Origin: Oleisolibacter albus
GTDB lineage: Bacteria > Pseudomonadota > Alphaproteobacteria > Azospirillales > Azospirillaceae
Assembly: GCF_003336875.1 (NCBI RefSeq)
Contig: NZ_QGNJ01000005.1
Coordinates: forward strand, 62,001 to 126,000
Direction of reading: 5' to 3'
Length of the DNA: 64,000 nucleotides
Below are positions 33,295-42,881 of this stretch, piece after piece. The translations under genes were made by a program, and so were the position numbers. Numbering within the stretch: position 1 is the first letter of the stretch; every line of letters starts with the position of its first letter. The notes under the pieces are model-generated. The model saw nothing but the letters and a program-made list of their open reading frames with translations. It did no database searches and was not told where the DNA came from.

Positions 33295-33613
33295 GCCGTC
33301 GGGCGTTCCGCCACGGCCATCCGAAAGCCACTTTCGAACAAATACGCAAAGACCAAGCCGGATTATCTGAAATTATCAGCAATCACATAATTTATATCGC
33401 ATTCGATATTTCAACGCATACCAGCGCCAAATCAACAAAAAACACCAGAACATAATGCCGCCTAAAGCCGCACTAATTCTGGATATTTATTAACCTATAC
33501 TGACTTGATGCAGTTAAGATGGATGGAGACAGAGACACCCGCTGGGGCCGTTCAGGCCCAGGGGGCGGTTCTCCGCGGTGAAGCCACCCCGGCCAAAGGC
33601 TTTTGAAATCGCA
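33295..33613. other. AT-rich intergenic region between repeat relic and tRNA
   Basis: No gene is supported. From about 33340 to 33530 the composition is far richer in A and T than the surroundings, suggesting foreign or degraded DNA. It contains no recognisable repeat ends. Confidence 0.4.
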
Positions 33614-33637
33614 ATAAAAAAGGCCGCTTGCGCGGCC
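33614..33637 (-). terminator. rho-independent terminator of tRNA-Ser
   Basis: GGCCGC (33622-33627) and GCGGCC (33632-33637) with a four-base loop; on the minus strand they are followed by TTTTTTATT. It lies 25 bp past the tRNA 3' end. Confidence 0.88.
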
Positions 33638-33662
33638 CATGGTCTGGTCGGTACCGGGGTAG

Positions 33663-33755
33663 TGGCGGAGGGGATGGGATTCGAACCCACGATAGGTTGT
33701 TAAGACCTATGACGGTTTAGCAAACCGTTGCCTTCAGCCGCTCGGCCACCCCTCC
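33663..33755 (-). tRNA. tRNA-Ser (anticodon GCT)
   Basis: A 93-base type II tRNA with encoded CCA. The acceptor stem is GGAGGGG/CCCCTCC with discriminator G. The anticodon stem-loop ACGGTTTGCTAAACCGT has anticodon GCT reading AGC/AGU, followed by a long variable arm (CATAGGTCTTAACAACCTATC region) typical of serine tRNAs. The T-arm contains GGGTTCGAATCCC. No duplicate of its 3' end is seen elsewhere in the window, so there is no evidence that it served as an attachment site. Confidence 0.97.
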
Positions 33756-34045
33756 GTCCGTCGCGGCGTCGCTGTCGCAGCGCCGTGCCGGTGAGCCAGG
33801 GTGTTTAGAGATAAGCGGAGCCCTTGTCAACGCCCGGAACGAGGATCATGTTCAAAGCGCATCCGGCGCTTCGACCCGGATGTGCCGGGGCCAGGGGCGG
33901 CCCGGCCGTTTCGGGTGAAGCCACCCTGCCCAAGACCGGCACCGGCTGCTGTCCGGCACCGGCCGCACTGGCGGGACGGGTGCAATGTTGCAATCCGGCG
34001 GGACCAATCCGCCGACGGTGATTCCGAGCGAAGGAGACCGACGTC

Positions 34046-34717
34046 ATGTCGTTTTCGACCGTCCATCCGCGGCGCACGCGCAGCTTCCGGGCCGCCTGCA
34101 CCGCCATCTGCACCGCCTCTGCCCTGGCCCTGCTGGTCGGCGGCACCGCTCTGGCGGCCCCCGGCCGCGCCAAAGTCCCGGACCTGCCGACGCAGGGGCT
34201 GGTGGAGCAGGAGCACCCGCAGCTCGACCATGTGTTCGTGCGGCCCGGCGTCGATCTGGCGCGCTATGGCAAGGTGATGCTGGCCCCCATCGGCATCGAG
34301 GTCTATCGCGGCCCCGACGACATCATCCTCAAGGACCGCGACCGCAAGCACGCCACCGAGTATTTCAGCGACAAGCTGACGGCGGCCCTGGGGCCGGCCC
34401 TGACCACCCAGGCCGGACCCGGTGTGCTGAAGCTGGAGATCCTGCTGACCGAGTTCGTGCCCAACAATCCGTTCGACCCGGAGAAGCGATTCGGCGGCAC
34501 CATCTTCAAGAGCTACAGCGTCGGCGCCGCGGCCTTCCAGGCCACGCTGACCGATGCCAGCAGCGGCCAGGTGGTGGCGGTCATCGCCGATGCCGATGTG
34601 GGCGCCCCCTTCGGCAGCAACTTCAACCTGCAGACCGAATATGGCGATGCCGACCATTTCATCCGCCGCTGGGCCAAGCAGATCGCCAGCCTGCTGACCG
34701 AGCCGCCGCGGAGCTGA
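34046..34717 (+). CDS. secreted DUF3313-like protein
   Basis: A 223-residue exported protein. The signal peptide is residues 1-38 (ALALLVGGTALAA before cleavage). The mature part contains FVRPGVDLARYGKVMLAPIG, VLKLEILLTEFVPNNPF and VVAVIADADVGAPFGSNFNL, matching the pattern of DUF3313-type periplasmic or outer-membrane-associated proteins of unknown function. No lipobox cysteine is present. AAGGAG about 12 bases upstream supports the start. It is monocistronic, followed by a bidirectional terminator. The roughly 290 bp upstream, from the tRNA, holds no gene. Confidence 0.8.
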   Translation: MSFSTVHPRRTRSFRAACTAICTASALALLVGGTALAAPGRAKVPDLPTQGLVEQEHPQLDHVFVRPGVDLARYGKVMLAPIGIEVYRGPDDIILKDRDRKHATEYFSDKLTAALGPALTTQAGPGVLKLEILLTEFVPNNPFDPEKRFGGTIFKSYSVGAAAFQATLTDASSGQVVAVIADADVGAPFGSNFNLQTEYGDADHFIRRWAKQIASLLTEPPRS

Positions 34718-34778
34718 TCCCGCACGCTGGGCGGCCGGCCGCTTTCCCCGGCCGGCGCGCCCCTGATCATGGCCATGA

Positions 34779-34813
34779 AAAAGCCCCCGCCGACGGATCG
34801 GCGGGGGCTTCGT
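34779..34813. terminator. bidirectional terminator between DUF3313-like gene and gatB
   Basis: Arms GCCCCCGCCGA (34783-34793) and TCGGCGGGGGC (34798-34808), preceded by AAAAA and followed by TTCGTCTTTC. It serves the convergent genes on both sides. Confidence 0.85.
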
Positions 34814-34844
34814 CTTTCAGCGCCCGGCACGGAAGCGGGGCGGA

Positions 34845-36299
34845 TCAGCCCTTCAGCTTGGCCAGCAGCCGCTCGTTCACCAGAGCCGGATTGGCCTTGC
34901 CCTGGGTGGCGCGCATGACCTGACCGACGAAGAAGCCGAACAGCTTGTCCTTGCCCGACCGGTACTCCGCCACCTTGTCGGCATTGGCGGCCATGACCTG
35001 GTCGATGGCCCCATCGATGGCGCCGGTGTCGGTGACCTGGCGCAGCCCCTTCTCCTCGACGATCAGGCCCGGCGCCTTGCCGCTGTCCAGCATCTCGGCG
35101 AACACGTCCTTGGCCAGACGGCCGGACAGGGTGTTGTCGCTGACCAGATCGATCAGCGCCCCCAGATCGGCGGCGGAGATCGGCGATTCGGAGATGTCCT
35201 TGCCGGTCTTGTTCAGGGCGCCCAGCAGGTCGCCGATGACATAGTTGGCGGCCATCTTGCCGTCACGGCCCTTGGCCACCGTCTCGTAGAAGTCGGCGCG
35301 GGCCTTTTCCGCCACCAGGATGCCGGCGTCGTAGGGCGTCAGGTGGTACTGCGCGATGAAGCGGGCCTTCTTCTCGTCCGGCAGTTCCGGCAGGGTCGCC
35401 TTGATCCGCTCGACGAAAGCCGGGTCCAGTTCCAGGGGCAGCAGGTCGGGATCGGGGAAGTAGCGGTAATCGTGCGCTTCCTCCTTGCTGCGCATGGAGC
35501 GGGTCACGCCCTTGGCCGTGTCCCACAGCCGGGTTTCCTGCACGATGCTGCCGCCGGACTCCAGCACCTCCACCTGGCGCTGGGCCTCGTATTCGATGGC
35601 CTGCTGCACGAAACGGATGGAGTTGACGTTCTTGGTCTCCGTGCGGGTGCCCAGGGGCTGGCCCGGCTTGCGCACCGACACGTTGATGTCGCAGCGCATG
35701 GAGCCTTCCTCCATGTTGCCGTCGCAGGTTTCGAGATAGCGCAGGATGGTGCGCAGCTTGCGGAGATAGGCCGCCGCCTCCTCCGGGCTGCGCATGTCGG
35801 GCTTGGAGACGATCTCCATCAGCGCCACGCCGGCCCGGTTCAGGTCGACATAGGTCTTCGACGGGTGCTGGTCGTGCAGCGACTTGCCGGCATCCATCTC
35901 CAGATGCAGCCGCTCGATGCCGACGCTGCGCGTCTCCCCGTCGGCAAGGTCGAGGACGAGGGTGCCCTCACCCACGATCGGGTCCTTGAACTGGCTGATC
36001 TGGTAGCCGAAGGGCAGGTCGGCATAGAAGTAATTCTTGCGGTCGAAGATGGAGCGCAGATTGATCTTCGCCTTCAGCCCCAGACCGGTCTTCACCGCCT
36101 GCTCGACGCAGAAGCCGTTGATGACCGGCAGCATGCCGGGGAAGGCGGCATCGACGAAGCTGACCTGGGAGTTGGGCGCGGCGCCGAAGGCCGTGGCGGC
36201 CCCGCTGAACAGCTTGGCCTGGGAAATGACCTGGGCATGCACCTCCAGCCCGATCACGACTTCCCACTCACCCGTCTCACCCTGAATCCGGTAAGCCAT
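34845..36299 (-). CDS. gatB: aspartyl/glutamyl-tRNA amidotransferase subunit B
   Basis: A 484-residue subunit of GatCAB, which converts Glu-tRNA(Gln) and Asp-tRNA(Asn) to the amides. Motifs include [20 protein letters not shown] at the N-terminus, the zinc/kinase-like region with [17 protein letters not shown], and the GatB/YqeY tail ([20 protein letters not shown], ending [12 protein letters not shown]). The start [12 protein letters not shown] is the family's usual N-terminus; the ORF extends 40 codons further but without conservation. It lies 7.4 kb downstream of gatCA in the same orientation, separated by accessory genes. Confidence 0.96.
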   Translation of the reverse strand: MAYRIQGETGEWEVVIGLEVHAQVISQAKLFSGAATAFGAAPNSQVSFVDAAFPGMLPVINGFCVEQAVKTGLGLKAKINLRSIFDRKNYFYADLPFGYQISQFKDPIVGEGTLVLDLADGETRSVGIERLHLEMDAGKSLHDQHPSKTYVDLNRAGVALMEIVSKPDMRSPEEAAAYLRKLRTILRYLETCDGNMEEGSMRCDINVSVRKPGQPLGTRTETKNVNSIRFVQQAIEYEAQRQVEVLESGGSIVQETRLWDTAKGVTRSMRSKEEAHDYRYFPDPDLLPLELDPAFVERIKATLPELPDEKKARFIAQYHLTPYDAGILVAEKARADFYETVAKGRDGKMAANYVIGDLLGALNKTGKDISESPISAADLGALIDLVSDNTLSGRLAKDVFAEMLDSGKAPGLIVEEKGLRQVTDTGAIDGAIDQVMAANADKVAEYRSGKDKLFGFFVGQVMRATQGKANPALVNERLLAKLKG

Positions 36300-36507
36300 T
36301 TCGCTCGTACTCTCTTCCGCGGAAAACCACCTGCCGGTTTTGGCCGGATTCACGGCGAAGGGCAAGGGGATTGGCGCGGCCGCAGGGCAGACCGCGGGAC
36401 ACCGCACGGGATGCTGCACGGGATGCCGCAGGCCCGGCGGGAGCCATCCCGCCTGCGGTGCTGCCAGGCCCGAGGCGGAGCCGGGCCGGGCCGGGCCTGG
36501 GCGGCTG

Positions 36508-37686
36508 TCAGCGCCGCTCGATTCTCACCAGCTTTCCCCCGGGGGCGGCATCATCCACCAGGGCGTAGAGCCGGCCGTCGGGCGCGGTGGCCACGGCGCG
36601 GGTGCGGCCCAGCTCCTGCTCCAGCAGGCGCTCGGCAGCGATGGGGCGTCCCCCCTCCAGGTCGATGCGGGCGATGCCGCCGGCCAGCAGTGCGACGACG
36701 ATGTCGCCGCGCCAGAAGGGCAGCGCCGCCCCCTCATAGACCGTCATGCCGGCCACGGCCAGCGACGGCACCCAATAGAGTTCCGGCTGGGCCATGCCCT
36801 CCTTCTCCGTGCCCTCGCCGATCCGCAAGCCAAGACCGTAGGTCTTGCCATAGGTGATGACCGGCCAGCCATAATTGACCCCCGGCCTGATGATGTTCAG
36901 TTCGTCGCCGCCCTGGGGACCATGCTCGGTCTCCCACAGCACCCCGGTTTCGGGATGGCGCACCAGCCCCTGGGGATTGCGGACGCCGTAGGCCCAGATC
37001 TCCGGCAGGGCATCGCTGCGGCCGGCAAAGGGATTGTCGGCGGGAATGCTGCCATCATCGTTGAGGCGGAAGATCTTGCCCGACCCGTCCAGCAGATCCT
37101 GGGCCCGGTCCTGTCCGCCGCGCTCGCCGATGCCGAAATAGAGTTTACCATCGGGGCCGAAGGCGAAGCGGCTGCCGAAATGATGGCGGCTGGCGACGAT
37201 GGTGCCGCGGTAGAGCACCTGCATGTCGGTGAAGCGGTCGCCCTGGTCCTTGAACCGGGCGATGACGGTGCGGTTGCCGCTGGCGGCATCGCGCGGCTTG
37301 CGCGCGGCGTCCTGGCCAGCGTCCGCCTTCTCGGCCCAGGACAGATAAACCCAGCGGTTGGCGGCATAGTCGGGGTGCAGGGCCACGTCCAGCAGACCGC
37401 CCTGCCCCATCTCCACAATCTCCGGCAGGCCCTGGATCGGCTCGGGACGCAGGGTTCCGTCCTTGACCACGCGCAGCTTGCCCGTGCGCTCCGTCACCAG
37501 GATGCGACCGTCCGGCAGGAAGGCCATGCCCCAGGGATGGTCCAGCCCCTCCACCAGGGTGGTGGCCTTGACGGCATGCCGGGCCTTGGGCGCCGGCAGG
37601 GTCTCGAACTCGGGCGGGGCAGCGAGCGCCGGGGCGGCCAGGGCGGTGCTCAGGAACAAGGCCGTCAGGCCGGCGCGGCGGGTCAT
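36508..37686 (-). CDS. PQQ-dependent sugar dehydrogenase-like protein
   Basis: A 392-residue exported beta-propeller of the soluble aldose/glucose-sorbosone dehydrogenase family. Signal peptide residues 1-22. Blade motifs include [80 protein letters not shown] and [20 protein letters not shown]. These provide the PQQ and calcium environment of the family; the catalytic His is likely in the ASRHHFG segment. The protein is periplasmic. Substrate is uncertain. Several proteins of this family use aldose sugars with PQQ, so it needs PQQ from synthesis elsewhere or uptake. Confidence 0.9.
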   Translation of the reverse strand: MTRRAGLTALFLSTALAAPALAAPPEFETLPAPKARHAVKATTLVEGLDHPWGMAFLPDGRILVTERTGKLRVVKDGTLRPEPIQGLPEIVEMGQGGLLDVALHPDYAANRWVYLSWAEKADAGQDAARKPRDAASGNRTVIARFKDQGDRFTDMQVLYRGTIVASRHHFGSRFAFGPDGKLYFGIGERGGQDRAQDLLDGSGKIFRLNDDGSIPADNPFAGRSDALPEIWAYGVRNPQGLVRHPETGVLWETEHGPQGGDELNIIRPGVNYGWPVITYGKTYGLGLRIGEGTEKEGMAQPELYWVPSLAVAGMTVYEGAALPFWRGDIVVALLAGGIARIDLEGGRPIAAERLLEQELGRTRAVATAPDGRLYALVDDAAPGGKLVRIERR

Positions 37687-37758
37687 GCTCTAACTCTCCC
37701 GGTTCATTCTTGCCCGGCAGAGATAAGGGGTCCTGTGCCCGCGGGAAAGGGGTGGGCC

Positions 37759-38406
37759 CTACGCGCCGGGGGCGAAACCGGCCAGGGCGTCCAGGTCGCC
37801 GGTCATGATCGCGGGGATGGCGCGGGTGATCCGCTCCACCTCCCAGTCCCACCAGCGCAGCTCAAGCAGCCGCGCAACCATCGCCTCGGGAAAGCGCATC
37901 TTGACCACCCGGGCCGGGTTGCCCGCCACGACGGCATAGGGCGGCACGTCCGCCGTGACCACGGACCGGGCGGCGACGATGGACCCGTCGCCGATCCTCA
38001 CCCCCGGCATGACCAGCGCCTCATACCCGATCCAGACGTCATTCCCCACCACTGTGTCACCCTTGTGAGGAAAGCTGATCTGGTCCAACGGCACGCTGTC
38101 CCAGCCCTGGCCGAAGATGTTGAAGGGATAGGTGGATACCCCACCCTGGGCGTGGTTTGCCCCGTTCATGATGAACCTGGTGCCCCAGGCGATGGCGCAG
38201 AACCTCCCGATCACCAGTCGGTCGCCGGTGAAGTCGAAATGGTACAGGATGTTGTCGCGGAACCGCTCCGGTCCCCCGGGGTCGTCGTAGTAGCTGTAGT
38301 CACCCACCTCCACGTTGGACACGCCCGCCAGCAGCGGCTTCAGGAAGCCGACGCGGGGGTGGCCCTTCATGGGATGCGGGTCCATGGGGTTCGGACCGAA
38401 CGGCAT
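37759..38406 (-). CDS. Vat/CatB-type xenobiotic acetyltransferase
   Basis: A 215-residue left-handed beta-helix acetyltransferase. Conserved parts are VGDYSYYDDPGGPERFRDNI, IGRFCAIAWGTRFIMNGANH with catalytic His, and the hexapeptide segment VVGNDVWIGYEALVMPGVRI, then VVAGNPARVVKMRF. Members acetylate streptogramins, chloramphenicol or other hydroxyl compounds. The chromosomal setting does not prove resistance. The start MPFGPNPMDPHPMKG is preferred, with GGGGAGGG upstream; an earlier ATG is at 38460. It is in line with the GNAT gene upstream. Confidence 0.9.
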   Translation of the reverse strand: MPFGPNPMDPHPMKGHPRVGFLKPLLAGVSNVEVGDYSYYDDPGGPERFRDNILYHFDFTGDRLVIGRFCAIAWGTRFIMNGANHAQGGVSTYPFNIFGQGWDSVPLDQISFPHKGDTVVGNDVWIGYEALVMPGVRIGDGSIVAARSVVTADVPPYAVVAGNPARVVKMRFPEAMVARLLELRWWDWEVERITRAIPAIMTGDLDALAGFAPGA

Positions 38407-38426
38407 GGCTGCCCTCCCCTCGATAC

Positions 38427-38894
38427 TCAGGCCGCCAGGGCCTGACCCGTCCGCCGCCACATGGTGACGTGGGGGATGCCGCCGTCGCTGTAGGGGTCGC
38501 CCTCGCGCACGAAGCCGAAATCACCGTAGAAATCTTCAAGGTGGATCTGGGCGCTGAGGCGGACATCCTGGCGCGGATGGTGGATCGACAGCCAACGCAG
38601 CCCCTCCGTCACCAGCCGGCGGCCCAGACCGGTGCCGCGCGCCTCCGGCGCCACGACGATGCGGCCGAGGAAGGCCGGCTCGGCGCCGACAGGACCGCAG
38701 GCGCGGGCGCAGCCGATCAGCGCCCCGCCCGGCCGGTCGCGCACCAGCAGATGCCAGCAGGCGGCGTCCTTGCCGTCCAGGTCCATATAGGGGCTGGCCT
38801 GCTCGACGATGAAGACGCGCTGACGGAAGGCCAGCAGCTCATAGAGCTGGTGGAGCGGCAGCTCTTCGAAACTTGTCCAACGCAGATGCATCAT
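38427..38894 (-). CDS. GNAT acetyltransferase, ElaA-like
   Basis: A 155-residue protein of the ElaA subgroup: FEELPLHQLYELLAFRQRVF, IVEQASPYMDLDGKDAACWH, LGRIVVAPEARGTGLGRRLV (acetyl-CoA binding Q/RxxGxG/A) and FYGDFGFVREGDPYSDGGIP, VTMW. The acceptor is unknown. Start ATG at 38894; the ORF continues about 80 codons upstream without conservation. It lies between an ABC transporter and a Vat-type acetyltransferase, all co-oriented. Confidence 0.9.
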   Translation of the reverse strand: MMHLRWTSFEELPLHQLYELLAFRQRVFIVEQASPYMDLDGKDAACWHLLVRDRPGGALIGCARACGPVGAEPAFLGRIVVAPEARGTGLGRRLVTEGLRWLSIHHPRQDVRLSAQIHLEDFYGDFGFVREGDPYSDGGIPHVTMWRRTGQALAA

Positions 38895-38941
38895 GGTCTC
38901 CGTCCCCCCCCGGCGGCAGCCGATCGGCGCCACCCCTCCTT

Positions 38942-40810
38942 TTACTCCGCCGCGGCCAGGAACCCGCCGCTCTGCCGGTGCCAAAGGGCGGCATAGCGAC
39001 CGCCCAGCGCCAGCAGATCGGGATGGCTGCCCTGCTCCACCACCTGACCGCCCTCCAGATAGAGGATGCGGTCCATGCCGGTGATGGTGGAGAGCCGGTG
39101 GGCGATGGCGATCACCGTCCGTCCCTCCATCAGCGTCCACAGCGCCTCCTGGATCAGATGCTCGGACTCGCTGTCGAGCGCCGAGGTGGCCTCATCCAGC
39201 ACCAGAATCTTGGCATCTTTGAGAAGCGCCCGCGCGATGGCCACGCGCTGACGCTCCCCGCCCGACAGCTTGATCCCCTGCTCACCGACGATGGTGCCGT
39301 AGCCCGTGGGCCGGCGCAGGATGAAATCGTGGGCATGGGCCTGCCGGGCCGCCTGCTCCACCTCCGCCTGGGTCGCCTGCAGCCGGCCATAGGCGATATT
39401 GTCGCCGACGCTGCGGTGGAAGACACCCGGTTGTTGCGGCACCTCGGCGATGGCGGCGTTGAGGCTGTCCAGCGTCACCCGGGCGACATCCTGCCCATCG
39501 ATCACGATCGAACCGCCCTGCGGGTCGTACTGCCGGCGCAGCAACTTGACCAGGGTCGATTTGCCGGCACCGGAGCGGCCGACCAGCCCCACCTTCTCCC
39601 CCGGCCGGATGGACAGCGTCAGCCCGTTGAACACGCGGGTCCCGTCGGGAAAGGCGAAGCGCAGGTCGCGGATCTCGATCCCGCCCTGGGCCACGGCCAG
39701 GGGCCTGGCATCCGGCGCATCCACGATCTCATGCGGGGCCGAGACCAGCTCCAGCGCCTCCGACAATGTCCCCAGCTCCTCGAAGAAGTTCAGCAACCGG
39801 TCGGACAATTGCCAGACCGTGTTGGAGATCTGGAAGGCCAGGGTGAAGACCAGGGTGAATTCACCCACACTCATCTGCCCGGCCAGGGTGCGGCCGATGG
39901 CGATCCAGACCAGCACGGCCAGCAGCCCGATGATGCTGGCCATCTGGAACAGGCGCATCAGCACCAGGAACCAGCGCAGCCGGCGCGAGCGGAAGCGTTC
40001 GGCATTGAGCCAATGGCCGAGAAAAGTGCGCTCATAGGCCGTGCGGGCGAAACCGCGGATCAGATCGGCATTGGTGATGGCGTCGATGATGCGGCCCGAC
40101 GAGGTGGACACGGCATCCGACATGGCCTCCGACAGGCGGAAGCAATGCCGGGCCAGCCAACCCGACACGGCCACATAGACCAGCATCCACAGGCCCAGCA
40201 CCACGGAAAAGGTCGGCGCCGCCGTCCACAGCAGACAGAGCGCCACCAGGATCAGGACGACGACGCGGATGACGTCGAACATCAGGATCTCGATCACGCT
40301 GAGGATGGCGTTGGCCCCCTGCTTGATCTTCTGGCCCAGCTTGCCGGAGAAATTGTCCTGGAAATAGCGCGGGCTGTGCCCCATCAGCCAGCCGAACATG
40401 CGCTTCTGCGCCAGCGCCCGGATGGAGGGCGAGGTGTAGATGTCCACGATCTGATACAGCCGGTACATGCCGATGCTGCCGAACCAGATGGCCAGCAGCA
40501 GCCCGAACCAGACCGTCAGCCCCAGCCCCTGCTGCGGCTGGCCCCCGGTCGCCGCCGTCAGCGCATCCACCACCGCCTTCAGCGCATAGGGCTCGAACGC
40601 CTCGATACCCTGGCCCAGCACCACGGCCAGCACCATGAGTGTCAGCCGGCCGGCGAATTTCTCGCGGATCAGCCCCCACATGAAGGCGAAGGGCTGGCGC
40701 GGCAACGGCCGCACCGGCTCCGCATCCTCCCAGGCGAAGGCGCGGTCCTGGTCCTCCAGGCTGTCGATGCGGACGGTGCGCATGGCACCGCGCAGAAGGC
40801 TGCTGAACAT
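38942..40810 (-). CDS. ABC transporter, fused membrane and ATPase domains
   Basis: A 622-residue exporter half-transporter. An N-terminal six-helix ABC membrane domain (residues 50-335) precedes the nucleotide-binding domain: Walker A GRSGAGKST, Q-loop IAEVPQQPGVFH, signature LSGGERQRVAIARALL, Walker B ILVLDEATSALD and H-loop IAHRLSTI. All catalytic motifs are intact. The soluble N-terminal 45 residues are charged. The ATG at 40810 (MFSSLLRGAMRT) has GGAG nine bases upstream; an earlier ATG at 40837 lacks one. Substrate unknown (lipid or drug type by family). It may pair with itself as a homodimer. Confidence 0.92.
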   Translation of the reverse strand: MFSSLLRGAMRTVRIDSLEDQDRAFAWEDAEPVRPLPRQPFAFMWGLIREKFAGRLTLMVLAVVLGQGIEAFEPYALKAVVDALTAATGGQPQQGLGLTVWFGLLLAIWFGSIGMYRLYQIVDIYTSPSIRALAQKRMFGWLMGHSPRYFQDNFSGKLGQKIKQGANAILSVIEILMFDVIRVVVLILVALCLLWTAAPTFSVVLGLWMLVYVAVSGWLARHCFRLSEAMSDAVSTSSGRIIDAITNADLIRGFARTAYERTFLGHWLNAERFRSRRLRWFLVLMRLFQMASIIGLLAVLVWIAIGRTLAGQMSVGEFTLVFTLAFQISNTVWQLSDRLLNFFEELGTLSEALELVSAPHEIVDAPDARPLAVAQGGIEIRDLRFAFPDGTRVFNGLTLSIRPGEKVGLVGRSGAGKSTLVKLLRRQYDPQGGSIVIDGQDVARVTLDSLNAAIAEVPQQPGVFHRSVGDNIAYGRLQATQAEVEQAARQAHAHDFILRRPTGYGTIVGEQGIKLSGGERQRVAIARALLKDAKILVLDEATSALDSESEHLIQEALWTLMEGRTVIAIAHRLSTITGMDRILYLEGGQVVEQGSHPDLLALGGRYAALWHRQSGGFLAAAE

Positions 40811-40848
40811 GGGGGTAGGCTCCGGGCAGGCATTCATCCGGACAGCAA

Positions 40849-40878
40849 CGACAGCCCTTCCCGCGGGAAGGGCTGTCG
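40849..40878. repeat. 30-bp perfect palindrome
   Basis: Two 15-base arms, CGACAGCCCTTCCCG and its exact complement, abut with no spacer in the region between the ABC transporter and the nucleotidyltransferase. It is suited to cruciform or strong RNA hairpin formation. No T-run follows. Confidence 0.85.
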
Positions 40879-40900
40879 CCGATGTTCACGGTATATTCTT

Positions 40901-40937
40901 ATCGGATGCCGCCGCCAAGGCGGCAAATGCATCCGAT
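40901..40937. repeat. nested inverted repeat
   Basis: Outer arms ATCGGATGC (40901-40909) and GCATCCGAT (40929-40937) enclose an inner hairpin GCCGCC/GGCGGC (40911-40924). It lies 44 bp upstream of the putative nucleotidyltransferase start and could be a 5' leader structure or operator. Confidence 0.75.
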
Positions 40938-40980
40938 GTCGGAATAGATGATCTTGCCGTGCTGTTCTGTCAATTGAGAA

Positions 40981-41994
40981 ATGCCGGACCCGGTGTGGCG
41001 CACCGACGGCGCGACCCCGCCGACTGGACCAGCGGCCGAGCGGCGGGCCGGGCGGGAACCCCCGGCCCGCCGCGATGTTGCTGCTGGGCAGTATGAGACA
41101 GCCCACCGGACTCCCGTGGACCAAGCGCCCCCGCCCACCCCTCCTCCCATCCCGGTCAGCATCGGGTCCGCCCGGCTGCTGGAGGGTGTGCCACCGCCGC
41201 AATCCGATCTGGCGCCGCCCGATGCCGACCGCTTCTATGCCGAATCGCTGCGGCTGCTGACCGAGAGCGGCTATCCCTTCCTGGTGGCCGGCACCTTTGC
41301 CGTGAACTGCTATACCGGCATCAACCGGGCGACCAAGGATCTGGACATCTTCTGCAAGGCCGGGGATTTCCCGCGGATCCTGCTGCATTTCCGCCAGCGC
41401 GGCTTCGAGACCGAGATCGAGGATGAGCGCTGGATCGCCAAGGTCCGGCGCGGCGACTGTTTCTTCGACGTCATCTTCAGCTCCGCCGCGGCGGTGGTGC
41501 CCATCACCGACAGCTGGTTCCAGGAGGACCATCCCGCCACCTATTACGGGGTCTCGGTGCAGCTGACGCCGCCGACGGAGATGATCTGGTCCAAGGCGCT
41601 GCTGCAACTGCGCCACCGCTATGACGGCGCCGACGTGGCCCATCTGATCCTGAAACAGTCGGACCGCATCGACTGGACACGGCTGCTGAACCATATGGAG
41701 CAGTATTGGGAGGTGCTGCTGATGCACATCCTGAACTTCCGCTTCATCTACCCGTCGGAGCGGGAGAACGTGCCGCGCTGGCTTTATGACGAGCTGCTGC
41801 AGCGCGCCCGCGACCATGCCGACCTGCCGATCCCCCAGACGCGGATCTGCCGTGGCCGGCTGTTCAGCCCCAGCGACTATGAGGTGGACGTCACCCGCTG
41901 GGGCTTCGCCGACCTGATCGGCCCGGCCAAGCCGGCCGCCGACGCCGGGGAAGCCGATGCGGGAAAGGCCGGTGTCGAGGAGGACAGCCCATGA
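40981..41994 (+). CDS. nucleotidyltransferase-fold protein
   Basis: A 337-residue frame. The core, from about residue 78 (DLAPPDADRFYAESLRLLTE), has the minimal nucleotidyltransferase signature FLVAGTFAVNCYTGINRATK followed by DLDIFCKAGDFPRILLHF and a later acidic site, CFFDVIFSSAA. The C-terminal half is helical (WSKALLQLRHRYDGADVAHL, WEVLLMHILNFRFIYPSERE). The N-terminal 77 residues are Pro/Ala-rich and may not be translated; the real start is uncertain. An ATGA overlap with a metallophosphoesterase gene shows coupled expression. Substrate unknown. It could modify tRNA, protein or nucleotides. Confidence 0.8.
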   Translation: MPDPVWRTDGATPPTGPAAERRAGREPPARRDVAAGQYETAHRTPVDQAPPPTPPPIPVSIGSARLLEGVPPPQSDLAPPDADRFYAESLRLLTESGYPFLVAGTFAVNCYTGINRATKDLDIFCKAGDFPRILLHFRQRGFETEIEDERWIAKVRRGDCFFDVIFSSAAAVVPITDSWFQEDHPATYYGVSVQLTPPTEMIWSKALLQLRHRYDGADVAHLILKQSDRIDWTRLLNHMEQYWEVLLMHILNFRFIYPSERENVPRWLYDELLQRARDHADLPIPQTRICRGRLFSPSDYEVDVTRWGFADLIGPAKPAADAGEADAGKAGVEEDSP

Positions 41995-42722
41995 CCGACC
42001 AGACCGCGTCCGCCCCGCTGCGCGTGGCCGCCATCGGCGACGTGCACGCCGCCCCCAGCCACAGGGGCCAGTGGAAGGAGGCCTTCGCCCAGGCCTCGGG
42101 CGAAGCCGATGTGCTCTGTCTTTGCGGGGATCTGACCAACATCGGCACGGCCGCGGAGGCGGAGGCCCTGGCCGAGGATCTGCGCGCCTGCTCGATCCCG
42201 GTCCTGGCGGTACTGGGCAATCATGACCATCAGGGCGGCCATCCGGACGCGGTGCAGGCGGTGCTGGCCCAGGCCGGCGTCCGCTTTCTGGAAAATGAGA
42301 CGGTGCAGATCGGCGGTGTCGGCTTCGCCGGGGTCAAGGGCTTCGGCGGCGGCTTCGATGGCAAGATGCTGGACGCCTTCGGCGAAGCCGCCATCAAGCA
42401 GTTCGTGCAGGAGGCCATCGACGAGGCCCTGCGGCTGGAACATGCCCTGAAGATGCTGGACACCGACCGTATCGTGGTGGTGCTGCACTACGCCCCGATC
42501 TGCGAGACGGTGGTGGGCGAGCCGGAGGCGATCTTCCCCTTCCTCGGCTCCTCCCGTCTGGCCGAGACCATCGACCGTTTCGAGACCATCCGGGCCGTGT
42601 TCCACGGCCACGCCCACCGCGGCACCTATGGCGGCCAGACCCGGCGCGGCATTCCCGTCTACAATGTGGCCGCCCAGATCGAGAAGCCCGGCGGGCGGCC
42701 CTATGCCCTGGTCGAGGTGTAA
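41991..42722 (+). CDS. calcineurin-like metallophosphoesterase
   Basis: A 243-residue dimetal phosphoesterase with all motifs in order: AIGDVHA (15-21), CGDLTN, LGNHDH, then VVVLHYAPI and FHGHAHRGTYGG. It starts within the stop of the nucleotidyltransferase gene. A phosphoesterase paired with a nucleotidyltransferase suggests one adds and the other removes a nucleotidyl group, or that both act on the same nucleotide, but this is inference. No signal peptide; cytoplasmic. Confidence 0.92.
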   Translation: MTDQTASAPLRVAAIGDVHAAPSHRGQWKEAFAQASGEADVLCLCGDLTNIGTAAEAEALAEDLRACSIPVLAVLGNHDHQGGHPDAVQAVLAQAGVRFLENETVQIGGVGFAGVKGFGGGFDGKMLDAFGEAAIKQFVQEAIDEALRLEHALKMLDTDRIVVVLHYAPICETVVGEPEAIFPFLGSSRLAETIDRFETIRAVFHGHAHRGTYGGQTRRGIPVYNVAAQIEKPGGRPYALVEV

Positions 42723-42881
42723 GGGCCGGGATGCGCGACGGCTCGCTGCGCGGAGTTCTTTTCTGACACGGTGGAGCATAGACGAACGACATCCCTCAGC
42801 CGAACCGCCGACTTGCTCGAGCGCGCAATTTTGGGGTAGTTCACTGCCGTATTCTGTGCTTGGCCCGAGATGGGAAAATCG

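Noticed and set aside
33663-33755. tRNA-Ser as the attachment site of the island
   Set aside because: No duplicate of its 3' end is visible elsewhere, the island's integrase is a serine recombinase that rarely targets tRNAs, and the island ends about 6.7 kb away.
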